DNA of 64,000 nucleotides from Apostichopus japonicus (lineage: Eukaryota; Echinodermata; Holothuroidea; Aspidochirotida; Stichopodidae): NCBI RefSeq assembly GCF_037975245.1, contig NC_092567.1, positions 20,397,376 through 20,461,375 of the forward strand, in the 5' to 3' direction. The position numbers were made by a program, and so were the translations under genes. The notes under the pieces are model-generated. The model was not told where the DNA came from. It saw only the letters and a list, made by a program, of their open reading frames with translations, and searched no databases. Shown here piece after piece: positions 11,101 to 23,200 of the stretch; within the stretch, counting starts at the first letter, position 1, and each line of letters begins with the position of its first letter.

Positions 11101-13885
11101 TTATTCGATATTTCTGCATGCTTGCATATCACATAATACATTGAAAGTGCAAGTGTAAATCGTCATGATTTCTCCACAGGATATAAAAAATAAATAAATA
11201 AACAAGTTCTTGCTTAGCTTTCAGTCTCCATGAAGAGATAAAAGTCCCCTCCTATAGCGAAAATGAAAATGATTATCGCATTGCAACTTAAAAGCATAGT
11301 CAAGGTCAAAATTGCCTTTTGATATGTTAAAGAGGAAAACAATCTAAGCATTCTAGTGAAATTTGCATTCAATTCTTATTTACCATTTTTGAAATATTGA
11401 CAGTTGACAGTTATCTGATATAGTCTTACAAAAGTGAACATAAAGCAAACAAATGTGTGATGTCATAGTTGCACACTGACAAATAATGTTTTGTTTTTTT
11501 CTTTATTTTTCAGTCTATTGATTTTAGCTTGGATTGGATAGGGTTACTAGTTTGTCTAAAGGGCATGTGTAGTTTATAAAATACCAATACCTATGTTACA
11601 TTCACATTATAGATGCATCCAATTGTGAAGTGCAAAATTAGACGTAAATTTTAAAGGAAAACAAAACATTATATATCAGTGTGCAACAATGACGTCACAC
11701 CTATTTGGTCCAAGTCCAACTTTGGTACGAAAGGTGGCAACTTCTACTGTCAATATCTCAAAAACGGTACTCAGGAATTGAATGCAAATTTCACCAGAAT
11801 TTTGACCTGGACTTTTCTTTTAATTTAAAAATTGAGTTGTATTTGAACGGAGCAGATAATCTTGAATTGTGTATGGACGTATAATGCTTTCCAGTTACGT
11901 CATTATAAACTAGCCAATCCGATTGCCTTATACATCCATCAATTTAAATCATTTGTGTATAGTGAAGCAACCATATGTACTTCTGGAAAAAGCTGGACAG
12001 CCAGAATATTTCATTAAAACTCTTTAGTGTACATAATATAACTACATAACATGTACAAATATTTACAGTCGAAATTTCTTCAAATTTGCTTCAGAAATTG
12101 CAAAATATCGAATCAGTTGGCATCAAAGCACCCTCCATTTTACAATAATTTCTCAAAAGGGAGGGTCCTCTTATCCTAACAATATGTGAGGTCACCTCCA
12201 CCCTTAACTCACCATTCACACACCCCCCCCCCCCCCTTCCCGCACCCTTATACACTGTAAGACACGATTTTTGTGTGTCATGTGTGAGTCAATAAGGAAT
12301 CCATGTTGGTAACGTCAAGACCGATTGGATATTATCTTCGTGTTGAAATCTTAAAGTTTATACATCATATGTCATCATTTTCACTATTTGTTCAGATTCG
12401 AGAGACGAAACAACTACACAACAGGTGTCCACTGGCCATGATGTTGCACTGATACAAGGTATTGTATAAACACTATTCATATAATAAATGGTGACAGCAG
12501 TGACATGCGCAAGATTTCAAGGGTGGGTCGACAATAGGGTTGGTGGAAATTAGACATTCTCCCCGACTACTTTATATGTGGGAGTGTGCATAGATTGAAT
12601 CATAGTTTTAAACGCAAGGTAATTTGTGCTAACTGTGCTAATAACTATTTTAGATCCACGTAGTATATCTCCCGACTTTCTCGTTTTACTGCATGACGTT
12701 GAAGGTGAAATGGGATGGGGGAAGGGGTGCGTACCCATCCATACAGTATACCCACTGCTCTCCTGCGTACATGCTTGTCAGTGGTGTCCATATATATGGT
12801 GATATAGCCCACAGTAAGTTAAGGCGTCCATTTCCGGTACGCGCCGTTTCAATACAAATGCATCCTATTGTGCAAATGCATAATAACAGTAATACTAGTG
12901 ATAGTAATACATGAGTAATAGCATATATAATAATATATGTAATGATTGTAATCGTTATCATATTCGTAATCGTAATCGTTATCGTTCTCGTTATTGTAAT
13001 AATAATCATATTCATAATTTCCTAATCATAGTCATAAGCATAACCGTCATAATCGTCATAACCGTCATAACCGTCATATGGACCTTCATGTAATAATCCA
13101 CGTGATTTCATTCAATGCTTTTGATAGAATCATCGGTGCTTTCCCTTGGAGAAAAGAACGGTTTCAATCTCCCAGTGCAAGTATCGATTGCATCAGCTGG
13201 TTTCAATGTCTTGTTAATTACAATAGTCGCCGTTTCGTGCCTGTTAACAAGAAAACGAAACTCTGTACCACTAGCGACTACAAACTTGTTGTTACTGAGA
13301 GACAGAGCACCCCTTCCGGACCCTCCTCTCTCTCCTGCATGCAAGCTCGAATATGAAGAACCGACTGAAGCACGGAACAATGGTCATGACCGCCAGTCAG
13401 ATGACTGCGATTCTCCTACGAGTACTAGTTTCAAGTGTTCTTACTTTAAACCGGATCGAGTTATTTCCGAAAGGACAAATCAGCAATTAGGTTTAGTGGT
13501 CGATCTAAAAGTCCAATCACGGTTAGATAGTGAAAATGTGGAGAATCGAGACAAATGCACAAGAAAGATTGTTGCGGATGTCAGTCGCGTGACAGTAGCA
13601 TCGAATCCAAGCGAGATGAGTCACCACTACTCACAGTCGATCGACAGGAGGATTACTCACAGTGATTACTTGCAGTTAGATGATGAGAATTATAATTCGA
13701 TTGAAAGACCGACTACTGGAAAGTGTTCCGCACTCGATCATTCTTCCCACTCGATAGAAAGGGAAATTTCGAATTCGGTGGAAACCGGAATTACTTTCAA
13801 AGAGACACTTAGTCATTCCGATGAAAAGGCTGATCACATTGAAAGTGTTTATTATGAAGAAAGTTTCTATGAGGAACTATCATAA
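8185..13885 (+). CDS. CUB-domain single-pass membrane protein with YxxL tail, copy A (5' exons not identified)
   Basis: Five exons can be joined by GT-AG signals and phase: 8185-8381, 9379-9589, 10282-10347, 12396-12458 and 13128-13885 (stop TAA 13883-13885). The first two make a CUB domain, a secreted-protein fold used in recognition and adhesion. It has the opening CNITIS, then GGNITSPNYP, VTCWYL, LSFSSFEIE and RCRYDSLS, and in the second exon TLCGYS, AMFLLFTSD and GRGFLARATF. The next two exons give a short Thr/Ser/Glu stalk. The last exon encodes a hydrophobic helix (13181-13246), a basic TRKR stop-transfer and a tail of about 210 residues. The tail has a proline-rich PLPDPPLSP and two matches to the ITIM consensus, SDYLQL (13661-13678) and SFYEEL (13862-13879). 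I infer a type I plasma-membrane receptor. The signal peptide and start codon were not found upstream. Ligand and function are unknown. Confidence 0.75.
11296..11825. mobile_element. long inverted-repeat (fold-back) element
   Basis: The two arms (about 11296-11505 and 11660-11825) are mutual reverse complements over much of their length. Examples are 'gaaatttgcattcaatt' with its complement near 11775-11795, and 'gttgcacactga' with its complement near 11680-11695. Copy C keeps a centre-deleted version at 51130-51272 that is itself an inverted repeat. Copy B lacks it altogether (junction near 39325). It contains no coding sequence. Family unassigned. Confidence 0.6.
12880..13080. repeat. imperfect simple repeat in the last intron of CUB gene A
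   Basis: Short T-A-A/C-G-T motifs (CGTAATCGTTATC, then CGTCATAACCGTCATA) repeat imperfectly before the last exon. The same intron in copies B and C carries a much larger GACTAT-type array. Confidence 0.6.
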
Positions 13886-14086
13886 ATTAAAGTGAAATTA
13901 TATCCATGAACTCATTAGGAGTCATGGACATGTGCTTTATCATTGCAATGAGTTGAAAGTCGTTCGTGTATGGGTACTGAAGGGACATGATCTGGCGAGT
14001 TGTAAAAATGCAAAATGGGGGTAGCACGGTTATAAAAACTAAACAGTACATTCTACTTCAATTTTAACGCCGGTAAGAATACTTAA

Positions 14087-14438
14087 AGGCATTGAAGACT
14101 CGCCCAAACCGCGTGCTGCGCTCTGAAAAGCTTGTTTGCAAGTGAAGTTTTTTCTTGTCGCTCCAAAATGCAGACAGTAATGAAACGTGATACCTTGTTA
14201 TCTATATATGGACCTGAGATGTCCATCGCTGCTATTATAATGTACACTGTGCTGTGGGATTTGACCGTGGCTGTATGTATTGACTGTACACTAGTGTCTA
14301 ATTACCGAAGGTAACAAGCTGCAGTGTATGTATTTTCTGGGATCGATGGTGGTGTCTAACACTTCTGTTACACCTCATTCGAAACTAGGTCAGGTTACTG
14401 ACATGGGACGTTTCTTTGTGCGCGAGTCTTCACACCCT
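14087..14438 (+). mobile_element. TTAA-flanked MITE (352 bp)
   Basis: The element is bounded by TTAA on both sides (14083-14086 and 14439-14442). Its inverted repeats are AGGCATTGAAGACTCGC and, read inward from the right, AGGGTGTGAAGACTCGC. Copy B has the empty site 'aatacttaaacaag' (minus strand near 37002), with a single TTAA, which proves the target duplication. TTAA specificity suggests a piggyBac-type transposase, though the repeat does not start with the usual CC. A second full copy lies at 20343-20702. Confidence 0.8.
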
Positions 14439-14762
14439 TTAAGCAAGTATATACTTAAAAAATATAACAGGTATAGCAGTAGTAGCTCTTCTTGGAAGTG
14501 AGCAGTACTTGGCTATATATTCACGGAGGTTAAATAAGGCGATAACTAATTGTACTTTCAGTTCCTTAGTTTGCTGGGTCACAGCAGGTTATAAAGTTGT
14601 TTCACGTTTAAGTCTTTATAAAATGTGATCAGTTTCAAGTTATCAGTTTGGGCACGAACAAGGACTTCATACTCGTACGTGCACTTGGGATGGACACTTC
14701 GCACTGTGCACGTAGTAATTTTTTTGAAATGTATAGTGTTATTCGGAATGTTTAATTGAAGA

Positions 14763-14980
14763 GCAAAATTCGCCGACGATACCGAAAGTTCGCAGATCTA
14801 AAAGTATTTCCTCAATTATATAAAACATCAATGATTAACTTGCTGAGAATCTATCGTTTGTCAAATTAAACTGATGTATACTACTGAAAAAATTGTTTTT
14901 TTTTTATGCGAAGAAGCCTTCACGTAACTATGGAAATTATAGTCAATGCACTCCCCCGCCACCCCCCCCCCTCCATCCCG
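14763..14980 (+). repeat. dispersed repeat shared with 36650-36870
   Basis: A segment of about 220 bp (starting near 'caaaattcgccgacgatac', ending in a C run) recurs at 36650-36870 in the same orientation. The surrounding duplicated blocks are inverted relative to each other. It is therefore a separate repeat and not part of the inverted duplication. No coding potential is seen. Confidence 0.6.
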
Positions 14981-15880
14981 GCACCCCTTTCTGAACATAA
15001 TATGTGTTACAAATAAACGACCATTTCACGGAGTATTTTGAAGATTCTCCAACCCATTCAGGTACACATCTGTTCGTCCTGCCACCATCCATAGAGTTTG
15101 AACCTCGTAAGCAGAATCCAGTATATAGTATGCGTACCGTACACCATAAAACTGCATGCCCGACGTATATAAACATGCAAAATCGTCAAAGTATAGTAAT
15201 GCCTAAAGCCTTGTTTATAAGTTATCACAAAGTAAAAGTCATACTCCCTTCATTTGATAGCTGCCAAGTTGGCCATTCATAGCATTATCAATTTTCCGTA
15301 CCATGTGACCATGTAAAGTTTAGCAACTTGGGGTGAGCCCTCAATTTTTGGTCATTTGCATGTAAGCAAGCCTCGGTATGATTCACCAGTAAAAATATTT
15401 TCTGCGCTGCTCAAAAAAGACGCAAAGTGGTCTAAAATTTCCCCAATATTCGCCCAATTATCTTTTTGCGAGCCACATGTACCTCTATTTGAGCAAATCC
15501 TGTTTGATGGCATATCAATTAGGCGGATTGATATACCACCCGCTGATGGTACAGTAATGCTCAATCGAAATGTCTAAGGAAATTCTACTTTGTCGAAGAC
15601 GGGAAAGGGCTCGGAGCTTCAGGGTTTTGTTTTATTCGTTTGCATGATGACCATTATATAGCGTGAATGATACACATAAGACCATAGAATTCGGTTTCAA
15701 AAGGATTTTCCGTCACGCATCATGATTAAAAACACTAAAACACAAACACATATAAACACACACAAATTGCTTAGCATAGAATCCTTTGGAAAATAGTATA
15801 CTGTACATTCTAAGTAACGAAAATTGTTGACTACAGTGGCAAATAAATTTTGTACATTGTTGGATCGGAAGCTGGTCACT
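14981..15880. other. non-coding, no feature recognised
   Basis: No exon, RNA gene or clear repeat could be supported in this interval. Confidence 0.45.
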
Positions 15881-15881
15881 T

Positions 15882-16000
15882 CGCCCAACAACCATTTCGC
15901 CCAACCGCCATTTCGACCAACCTTACCATTTCGCCCAACCTTGTTGGTCATTTCGCCAAACCAGCATGGTCATTTCGCCCAACCAATTGCTGGTTATTTC
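15882..16000. repeat. short tandem array of 'catttcgcccaacc'-type units
   Basis: The motif TTTCGCCCAACC or close variants occurs about six times at intervals near 20 bp. The reverse complement (GGTTGGTCGAAATGACC) occurs at about 16429-16445 and again at 16720-16737. The array could therefore be the subterminal repeat of a MITE whose other end is there. The boundaries are not clear. Confidence 0.5.
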
Positions 16001-16205
16001 CACCAACATTGATCAAATATTATACTTTAATATAACGGACGGGGATACTTCTATTGGTTTGGTCAATTTAATAAGGAAACGTTCGGATTTTGTTAACGTT
16101 ACGGGATACGATCCCGAATATTAAGGAAACTTGAAGTCGTGCTTACAGTCGGTAGGATGGATCAGTGCTTTAGGGGTTAGGTTTGATAGGTTTTTCATGG
16201 AGACC

Positions 16206-16790
16206 GATTCCCCCCCCCCCCCTTTTTTTATAACATTAGATTAACACTATGTAGAACTAGATTAACACCTAACTGCTGTGAACAATACCCTTCGGATTAA
16301 CCCCTGGCGGACTTGATAAACGTTTGACCGAAGTCATCAGCAGAACAATAGCTGTGGATTAATGACCCACGAACAATAGGCCTCCGATCAAAAGTGATAT
16401 TATTCTGACTGAACATGAGTAAAAAAATGGTTGGTCGAAATGACCATCAAGGTTGAGAACATCAGTCACATGACAAAAAAATTGCATTTTCCCCCGATTC
16501 CCCCCCCCCCCCCCCCTTTTTATAACATTAGATTAACACTATGTAGAACTAGATTAACACCTAACTGCTGTGAACAATACCCTTCGGATTAACCCCTGGC
16601 GGACTTGATAAACGTTTGACCGAAGTCATCAAGCTGAACAATAGCTGTGGATTAATGACCCACGAACAATAGGCCTCCGATCAAAAGTGATATTATTCTG
16701 ACTGAACATGAGTAAAAAAATGGTTGGTTGAAATGACCATCAAGGTTGAGAACATCAGTCACATGACAAAAAAATTGCATTTTTCTTCAG
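16206..16790. repeat. tandem duplication, two units of about 292 bp
   Basis: The block beginning GATTCCCC and continuing TATAACATTAGATTAACA repeats nearly perfectly at an offset of 292 bp (16231 and 16523). Both units end with ATGACAAAAAAATTGCATTT. Near identity suggests a recent event. It lies about 500 bp upstream of the SNRNP70 start codon. Confidence 0.85.
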
Positions 16791-17271
16791 TGTAAAATTA
16801 TGATAAACTTAGCCGAAATTCATTACTGTAGCCTATTTCGAAACATTTCGTATATCAACTATTTCCTATTCAATAACGAACCCTCATTAAGTGTAGCAAC
16901 ATCAATTAATCTACATAGGAAAAGTTCTCTCAAATAATCTTCAAAATTTCATCCTAGTCCAAGAAAGTTCCACAATCATCACGCTACGTGTCCTCAGTTG
17001 GCGTTCCATAATTTTGAGCAAGCGTCAGCGTGCATGTGTTTGGTTATAGTATATACACGCAATGCATTTATAACCCACACTAGTAGTTGTACTGCATATC
17101 ATATACTGTACGTACACACGCGATTGGCAACTCGACTATAACCTAATTTTCTCGCTTTACGACCATAAAAACGAAGTGAAATGACATGAAATTGCGTTAT
17201 CCTGTGAGAAAAATAAGTCAGAAGAAATAAAACATTTCAATTTTGCACCGTTCATGTCGTAATACTTGAAG
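16791..17271 (+). promoter_or_regulatory. upstream region and 5' UTR of SNRNP70 (inferred)
   Basis: This interval directly precedes the SNRNP70 ATG and contains no other feature. No convincing TATA box or initiator stands out, so the transcription start cannot be placed. The call rests only on position. Confidence 0.3.
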
Positions 17272-20200
17272 ATGACCCAGTATTTGCCTCCAAATTTGTT
17301 GGCTTTGTTTGCACCGCGAGATCCGATCAGATACCTTCCGCCAGCCCAGAAACTTGTGATAGAAAAGAAAACCGATGGTTATGAAGGTGTTGGACGGTAC
17401 TTGGGATTCTTTGAGGTAAAAAAAACATGTTTTTCATTACTTTTACACGTCTTTTAGTCGTACCAAATAATTTGAAGCATCTTACTCTGCCGTGTAACGT
17501 ACACCAGGCTATATTTGTTGTGACTGCCAATTAAAATTTTACCGTAGCCTAACATATGTAATAATGATGGCATGGTACTCAGTGCTAGATTTTAATAGCC
17601 CACATACGTAATCACGATAGGTTATAACACTAGGACACCTAGCCTACACACAGGTTCATTGTGGAAAAATATAGTATGTCTTCAACAGATTTTTACCATG
17701 AGATTTTGTTTTAAGATTATTATTTAATGATGTTGAAAGATGATAGTAGCTAGGCAAAGTTTGTTCGAAAATTTGTTAGTGCTGTTATCGTGAAATACAC
17801 ACGGCCTAGGCTAGGCTAGGCCTAGTAATATTAGCCTGACGTTAGGCCCAACCTCTACTAAATTGTTGCTTAATAAGCCTAAGTCAGGCTATTGTTAGGA
17901 GTTAGTAACCTAGACATGAAGTTTAGGACAGTGATTGTCTATCAATACCAGAACAGCCAAAGTTATTGAAGGTGATAATGAAAACTATCCCATCTTTCTA
18001 GGATCCCAAAGAAACCCCACCACCGACGAGGGGAGAAACCAAAGCAGAGCGTATAGAAAGGAAAAGGCGGGAAAAAGCTGAAATTGCAAGTAACAGAGTG
18101 GAAGCACAAAGGGCTGAATGTAAGAAGTGCATTCTTTCTTGCATGTTTTTATGTTGTATGTTCATTTACACTCAAAGGAAACAGAGATTAACCATTCATT
18201 TCTGTCTCTCATGGCCCAATCGAATTGGCAACACTTACATCACATAATATTACATTCTCTACAGTGCCTCAAATTGTTTCCACTTTTTTTATCCAATGGA
18301 AGTGTACTGTCCCAGATAACCTGGGCTCTTCACATACTTCAGGTCTCTTGTTCTGTCGTGTGTAGTTCTAACCCAGGAACAGTATTCTTTACCACGTGCC
18401 CTTTATTAGATGTGTTTGAACCAACCAAGTACATCTCTTGGGTCATTGGTGACATTTATGTAACTAAATAAGAAGCTAACCCAACTGGAATCATTGGTTT
18501 GTGTAGTTATTAATGTATACTTGCGTTAATGATTACCTCATAGAGTACGTTAAAACGTGAATGCAGAACATAACAGGGTGGGTCAAGGGTTACACAGACT
18601 CCCTTTGGCACTCTGACTTCACCAATATAGATAGAAGCTAAGCCCCACCCCCCCCCCACACTTCATGATCTCTAGATGACAATATCTCCATCTGGAAGCA
18701 ACCTTTTGTGTATGACCTAAGTATAGGCTTGATCATCATACACATCTTTAAATTTGTAGCAACAATCATAGTTAGTTGGTTTTGCTTCCCCTTATTATGA
18801 TTAACTTGATTCAGTATACAGGAGACTGAATAAAACATTGCCCTACGATATTGTTCCTGACAAATACCCGTCATACTGTTAATACAGAACATTTGAGGAG
18901 CGAGTGGTCAAATTCTTTGAAAACAAGTACTTCGATGGTAGCATCCATTTTGAGACATGAATTTCAGAAAAAAAACATTTAATATACACCTTTGGAGTTC
19001 AAAAAATCTGTCAGGCTGTCTGACATACCTTTACTCTCTAAACCCATGGTGCGATACAAGACTAATAGTAACTTTTTAGTCTGCTTTCCTTCCTTTAATA
19101 TTTGATAACTTATTAATGTTTACGTCCTTTTGCCTTTTTTTTCAGGGGATGCAAGTACCAACCCAGCAGCAACAGGGGACGCATTCAAAACACTTTTTGT
19201 CGGACGAATTGTAAGTCTTTATATTCTCTTGCAATTTTTCTTGATTATGATTGTTTTTGGGTACTGCATGCAAAAGTGTACATGAATACTGTGCACTAGT
19301 TTGTTGCTGACAAAGTCCATGTACTTGAGCTGTTCATTTACCACTAGCATGGTATGGTATACATGTACTTTGTTTTCACTTTTTCATTTCAGTTGTATGA
19401 CGTATTTAAACAATTCTATCAAAATGTACCAAAAGCGTTTAGTTGTCACCAGATAAATTTATTTTGAGTGACAATGCTTTAAATGAATCCACTCGGTGCT
19501 GTCTTCTACTTCCCGCAAGTTGGAAAATTAGAAATCAATGGCAATTCCGTTTGGTCGGAGCAAATATAGAGAATGGATTCATTATTGAATTGGTTGAGAA
19601 ACATTCATTTTAGGGGTTTGAGAGGGGTCAGTGGGGATGTCCCATAGGATGGGATGGATTGAACCATTGCATTCTTAGTTTGAGAAATCTGGTATTAGGT
19701 AATTGTTTGCCAAACTTGCCAGATATTAGTGTGCTGCTTTAATGAAAATGAGATTCGACTTCAAAACAATTCACGATTAGCATGCTTGATTTATTTATAA
19801 ATACATTTTCATATTATCTGGACTGAATGTCACCCATTACATTTTTGCATAGCATGTTCAATGCAGCGCAGCTTGCCGTGTTTGGAAATAGCTTTGGATT
19901 ATGTTGTCCTGTATAAAGAAAATAAGTAATAAGAGTGGATGTTTTAAATATTTTTCTGTACTTCTCTCTCCCTCCCTCTCTCTGACTCCAGAATTATGAT
20001 ACATCCGAATCCAAGCTCAGAAGAGAGTTTGAACACTACGGCCCCATCCGTTCGGTGAGTTAATAGGGAGGCAGCTCAGTTGAGTGACAGTAGCAGAGTA
20101 AATTAAACTACTGACTTACAGGATGCAATCAAAGGATTACTTTTGGCACAAAGTTGCATTTGAGAAAAGCCATTCCTGTCAGTCCCAAGTAGTGATCCTG

Positions 20201-23200
20201 TGTTACTTTTGGCGTTTGTGATATGACCCTTAATACATCTGAAGTTCAGCAATTAAAGTTGCTGAACTACTTAGTCTAGCACACAGGGGATCATTAGGTC
20301 AGCATCTCATATGTAATACTTAAACTCAGTAGGAAAACTTAAAGGCATTGAAGACTCGCCCCAAACCTTGTGCGGCCATCTGAAAAAGTTAACTTTCCGT
20401 TGCTTGCAGGTGACGTTTTGTTCGTGTGGCTACAAAATGCAGACAGTAATGAAATGTGATACCTTGTTATCTTTAGCTGGACCTGAGATGTCCATCGCTT
20501 TATAGTTTGTACACTGTGCTGTGGGTATTGACCGCAGCTGTATGTACTGACTGTAGACTAGTGTCTAATTACCGACGGTAGCAAGCTGCGTGTGTGTTTT
20601 TTGGGGATCGATGGTGGTGTCTAACACTTCTGTTACACCTCATCGAAACTAGGTCAGATTACCGGCATTAGACGTTTCTTTTTGCGTGAGTCTTCACACC
20701 CTTTAAATCTTTTTTGTACAGCATCAGATGACATACTTACAACAAATTTACAAGTTTGTCATCTGTGGCAGAGTGGTGGTAGAAATGTCACCCAACGGTG
20801 CTATGTCGTTGATAAGAAGTTCAACAAACATGTTTTGGTTTTGGTTTTATAAAACAACTTTTGTAAATGGTAAATGGTTTAGCAAAATGAGCTATGTTAC
20901 ATTGGGTAGCTAACTCAAGGTGCTATGTTGTTGATAAGAAGTTCAACAAACATATTTTTGTTTTTTAGTCCAGTTATGAGAATTTATAAAAAAAAACTTT
21001 TTTAAATGGTGAATGGATTAGCAAAATGAGCTATGTTACATTGAGTAGCTAACTCAAGTTGCTATGTCGTTGATAAGAAGTTCAACAAACATGTTTTGGT
21101 TTTTAGTCCAGTTATGAGAATTTATAAAACAACTTTTATAAATGGTGAATGGATTAGCTTAATGAGCAATGTTACATTGAGTAGCTAACTAAAGGTTCAT
21201 TCCAGAGATTTAGCAAATTTCTTAAAAGGTGTAATGTTTTGAAAAGAACAATGTAGCTCTATCACAACAAATCAAAGCAAAAAATAATCCACTTTGTTTT
21301 GGACTGACATTACAACAAAACTTACAATTCTGCGTAAAGTCATCATTTAAGGTCTTTTTCAAGTTAATGAGACAATTCGCAATTAAAATTATTATGATTT
21401 TGTAATTTTCTTCTTAGTTCACCTGGTCTCTTCACATTCTTCAGAGCTTCATTCTGTTGTTATGTAGTTCAAAGCCAGGAATAACAAAATTCTGTACTTT
21501 GCTTGTCTGGTGTTTGGAAACTTTTGTTTTATCCAATTACATCCAGCTGGTACTAGAGACAATCAAAGTAGTTTACCTACCTTTTCTTGAATTTTTGTTT
21601 TTGACCAAACTCTTCCAAAATTCCTTGTTCTTGGTTTAAAGATGCAGTTTGTATTGTGTTCAGGCCTAGAGATTCTGCATATTTATTTAGCTAAATGCCA
21701 GTTATCTCCAAAGTGACTAAGCACAATTCCAATTTATCATTTGAGCTATTTTGGGGGGTATTTAGTTACAGTGCAATCTGAATTTGATGTGAACAACCCA
21801 GCCGCCCACCGCACTACCACCAAATGCTGATTTAGATTGTCCGAACAGAAAATCAGTCATGTATGAGACCACAGTCAAAAAAATTGCCCTGAATATACCG
21901 CAGGTTAAGTTGGCCTGCCATCTTTTAAATAGCAAGCTATTTTCATCATTTTGTTGAATACAGCAAAGTTTTGTATAACCCTGCACAAGGTTTAATATTC
22001 ATATAAATTTGTCAACCTTTAAAGTTAATGCCAATGTTTGGAGACAGAAGTAACAGATAGTATTCCTGTGTTTTATCTTTTGCCTCTTTCTCCCCCTTTT
22101 TTATCGCTATGTAGATTAATATGGTTCACTGCAAGAAGACCGGTAAACCTCGCGGCTATGCGTTCATCGAGTACGAACACGACAGGGACATGCACGGTAA
22201 GATCGCGATTCGGGATAGCGACAGAAAACCTTTTTCTATAACTTTTGCCCGAATCTTGTGATAAGTTTCTTCCATTTTGTGCAAGCATTGTTATCATGGT
22301 TGAAAAATTATGGTAATGTACTTTGTGGTACATCTCTGCTTCAGTTAACCAGCCTCTGTTTCTATTAATTTGTCTGCTGCCGCTTTTAGTCTATCCGAGA
22401 AGGATCTTAAAGCGAAGATCATTCCTCAGACTGCTGATTATGAGGAAGAGCTTTGAAATGAAACATTAATACAATGTGATTATTACAATGGACAGGATTT
22501 GTAATTCTCTGAAGGGCTGTGTGCTCTCTAAACCTGCTGGCTTGTCGTCGTAGATGAGCCTGCAGGAGGGAATCGACAGTGACCCAAGTTGAGAGAAACG
22601 TTCTCTAAAAATGTCTCGCATTATGTCTCATCGTGAATGTGAGACGGGCAGAGACAGTAGTAAGTGTGTTCAAATGGTTTTTATTTGTGACGTAACGCAA
22701 TCATTGTTTCGTTGGCAGGGTTGAATTTTCAGAGGGTGCCTTTGATGGTTCTATTTCTAATTGGCAGTGTTGTCGGGGGATTATCCAGTTACCGTGCAGG
22801 CTGTTAATGGGGAAGGGTAGTTAAAACAAATTCTTGAAATTACGTATAAGTGATTGCAATGCATCTCTCATTTTATACCTCCAAACTTCCGGGTATAGAT
22901 CGATTTCTACGGACAGCCGTTTGTGACATTCAGGCATCCTCAAAGTACGATGGATATCCGTCGAAACAAAAACCGCCGAGAGCTCTTTTCAAGGTCAACC
23001 CTGCCAACAGGCTTTTTCGTAAGAAGACTCTGAAAGGGTTAAGATTTGTAATCAGCATGTTGAGTTGTTGCTATTAAATATAACCAGGCACTAAGAATAA
23101 TGTACAGCAAGGGACGATGGGTCTCTCTTTAGTTTCATGACCATTTAAATAGTAAGAGGGAATAAAAACTCTATCTCTATAATTCTGTTCCTCCCTCGTT

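Larger units (their letters stand above)
5478..14560 (+). repeat. segmental duplication, copy A
   Basis: This block is homologous, in inverted orientation, to 36876-46187 (copy B) and 46900-58193 (copy C). Markers along it include the stretch near 5826-5910, the candidate exon at 6113-6226, the CUB exons at 8185-8381 and 9379-9589, the stalk exon at 10282-10347, the last exon at 13128-13885 and the trailer near 14465-14560. Private insertions are the hAT element at 7001-7374 and the TTAA-flanked MITE at 14087-14438. Homology extends through introns, so these are genomic duplications and not retrocopies. Confidence 0.85.

Noticed and set aside
13108-13380. Antisense frames over the last CUB exon (also at 37655 and 47553)
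   Set aside because: They are shadows of the conserved coding exon and recur only because the exon itself is duplicated.
18127-18471. 114-codon open frame as a nested gene
   Set aside because: It lies in SNRNP70 intron 2, overlaps a diverged repeat and shows no recognisable domain or splice context.
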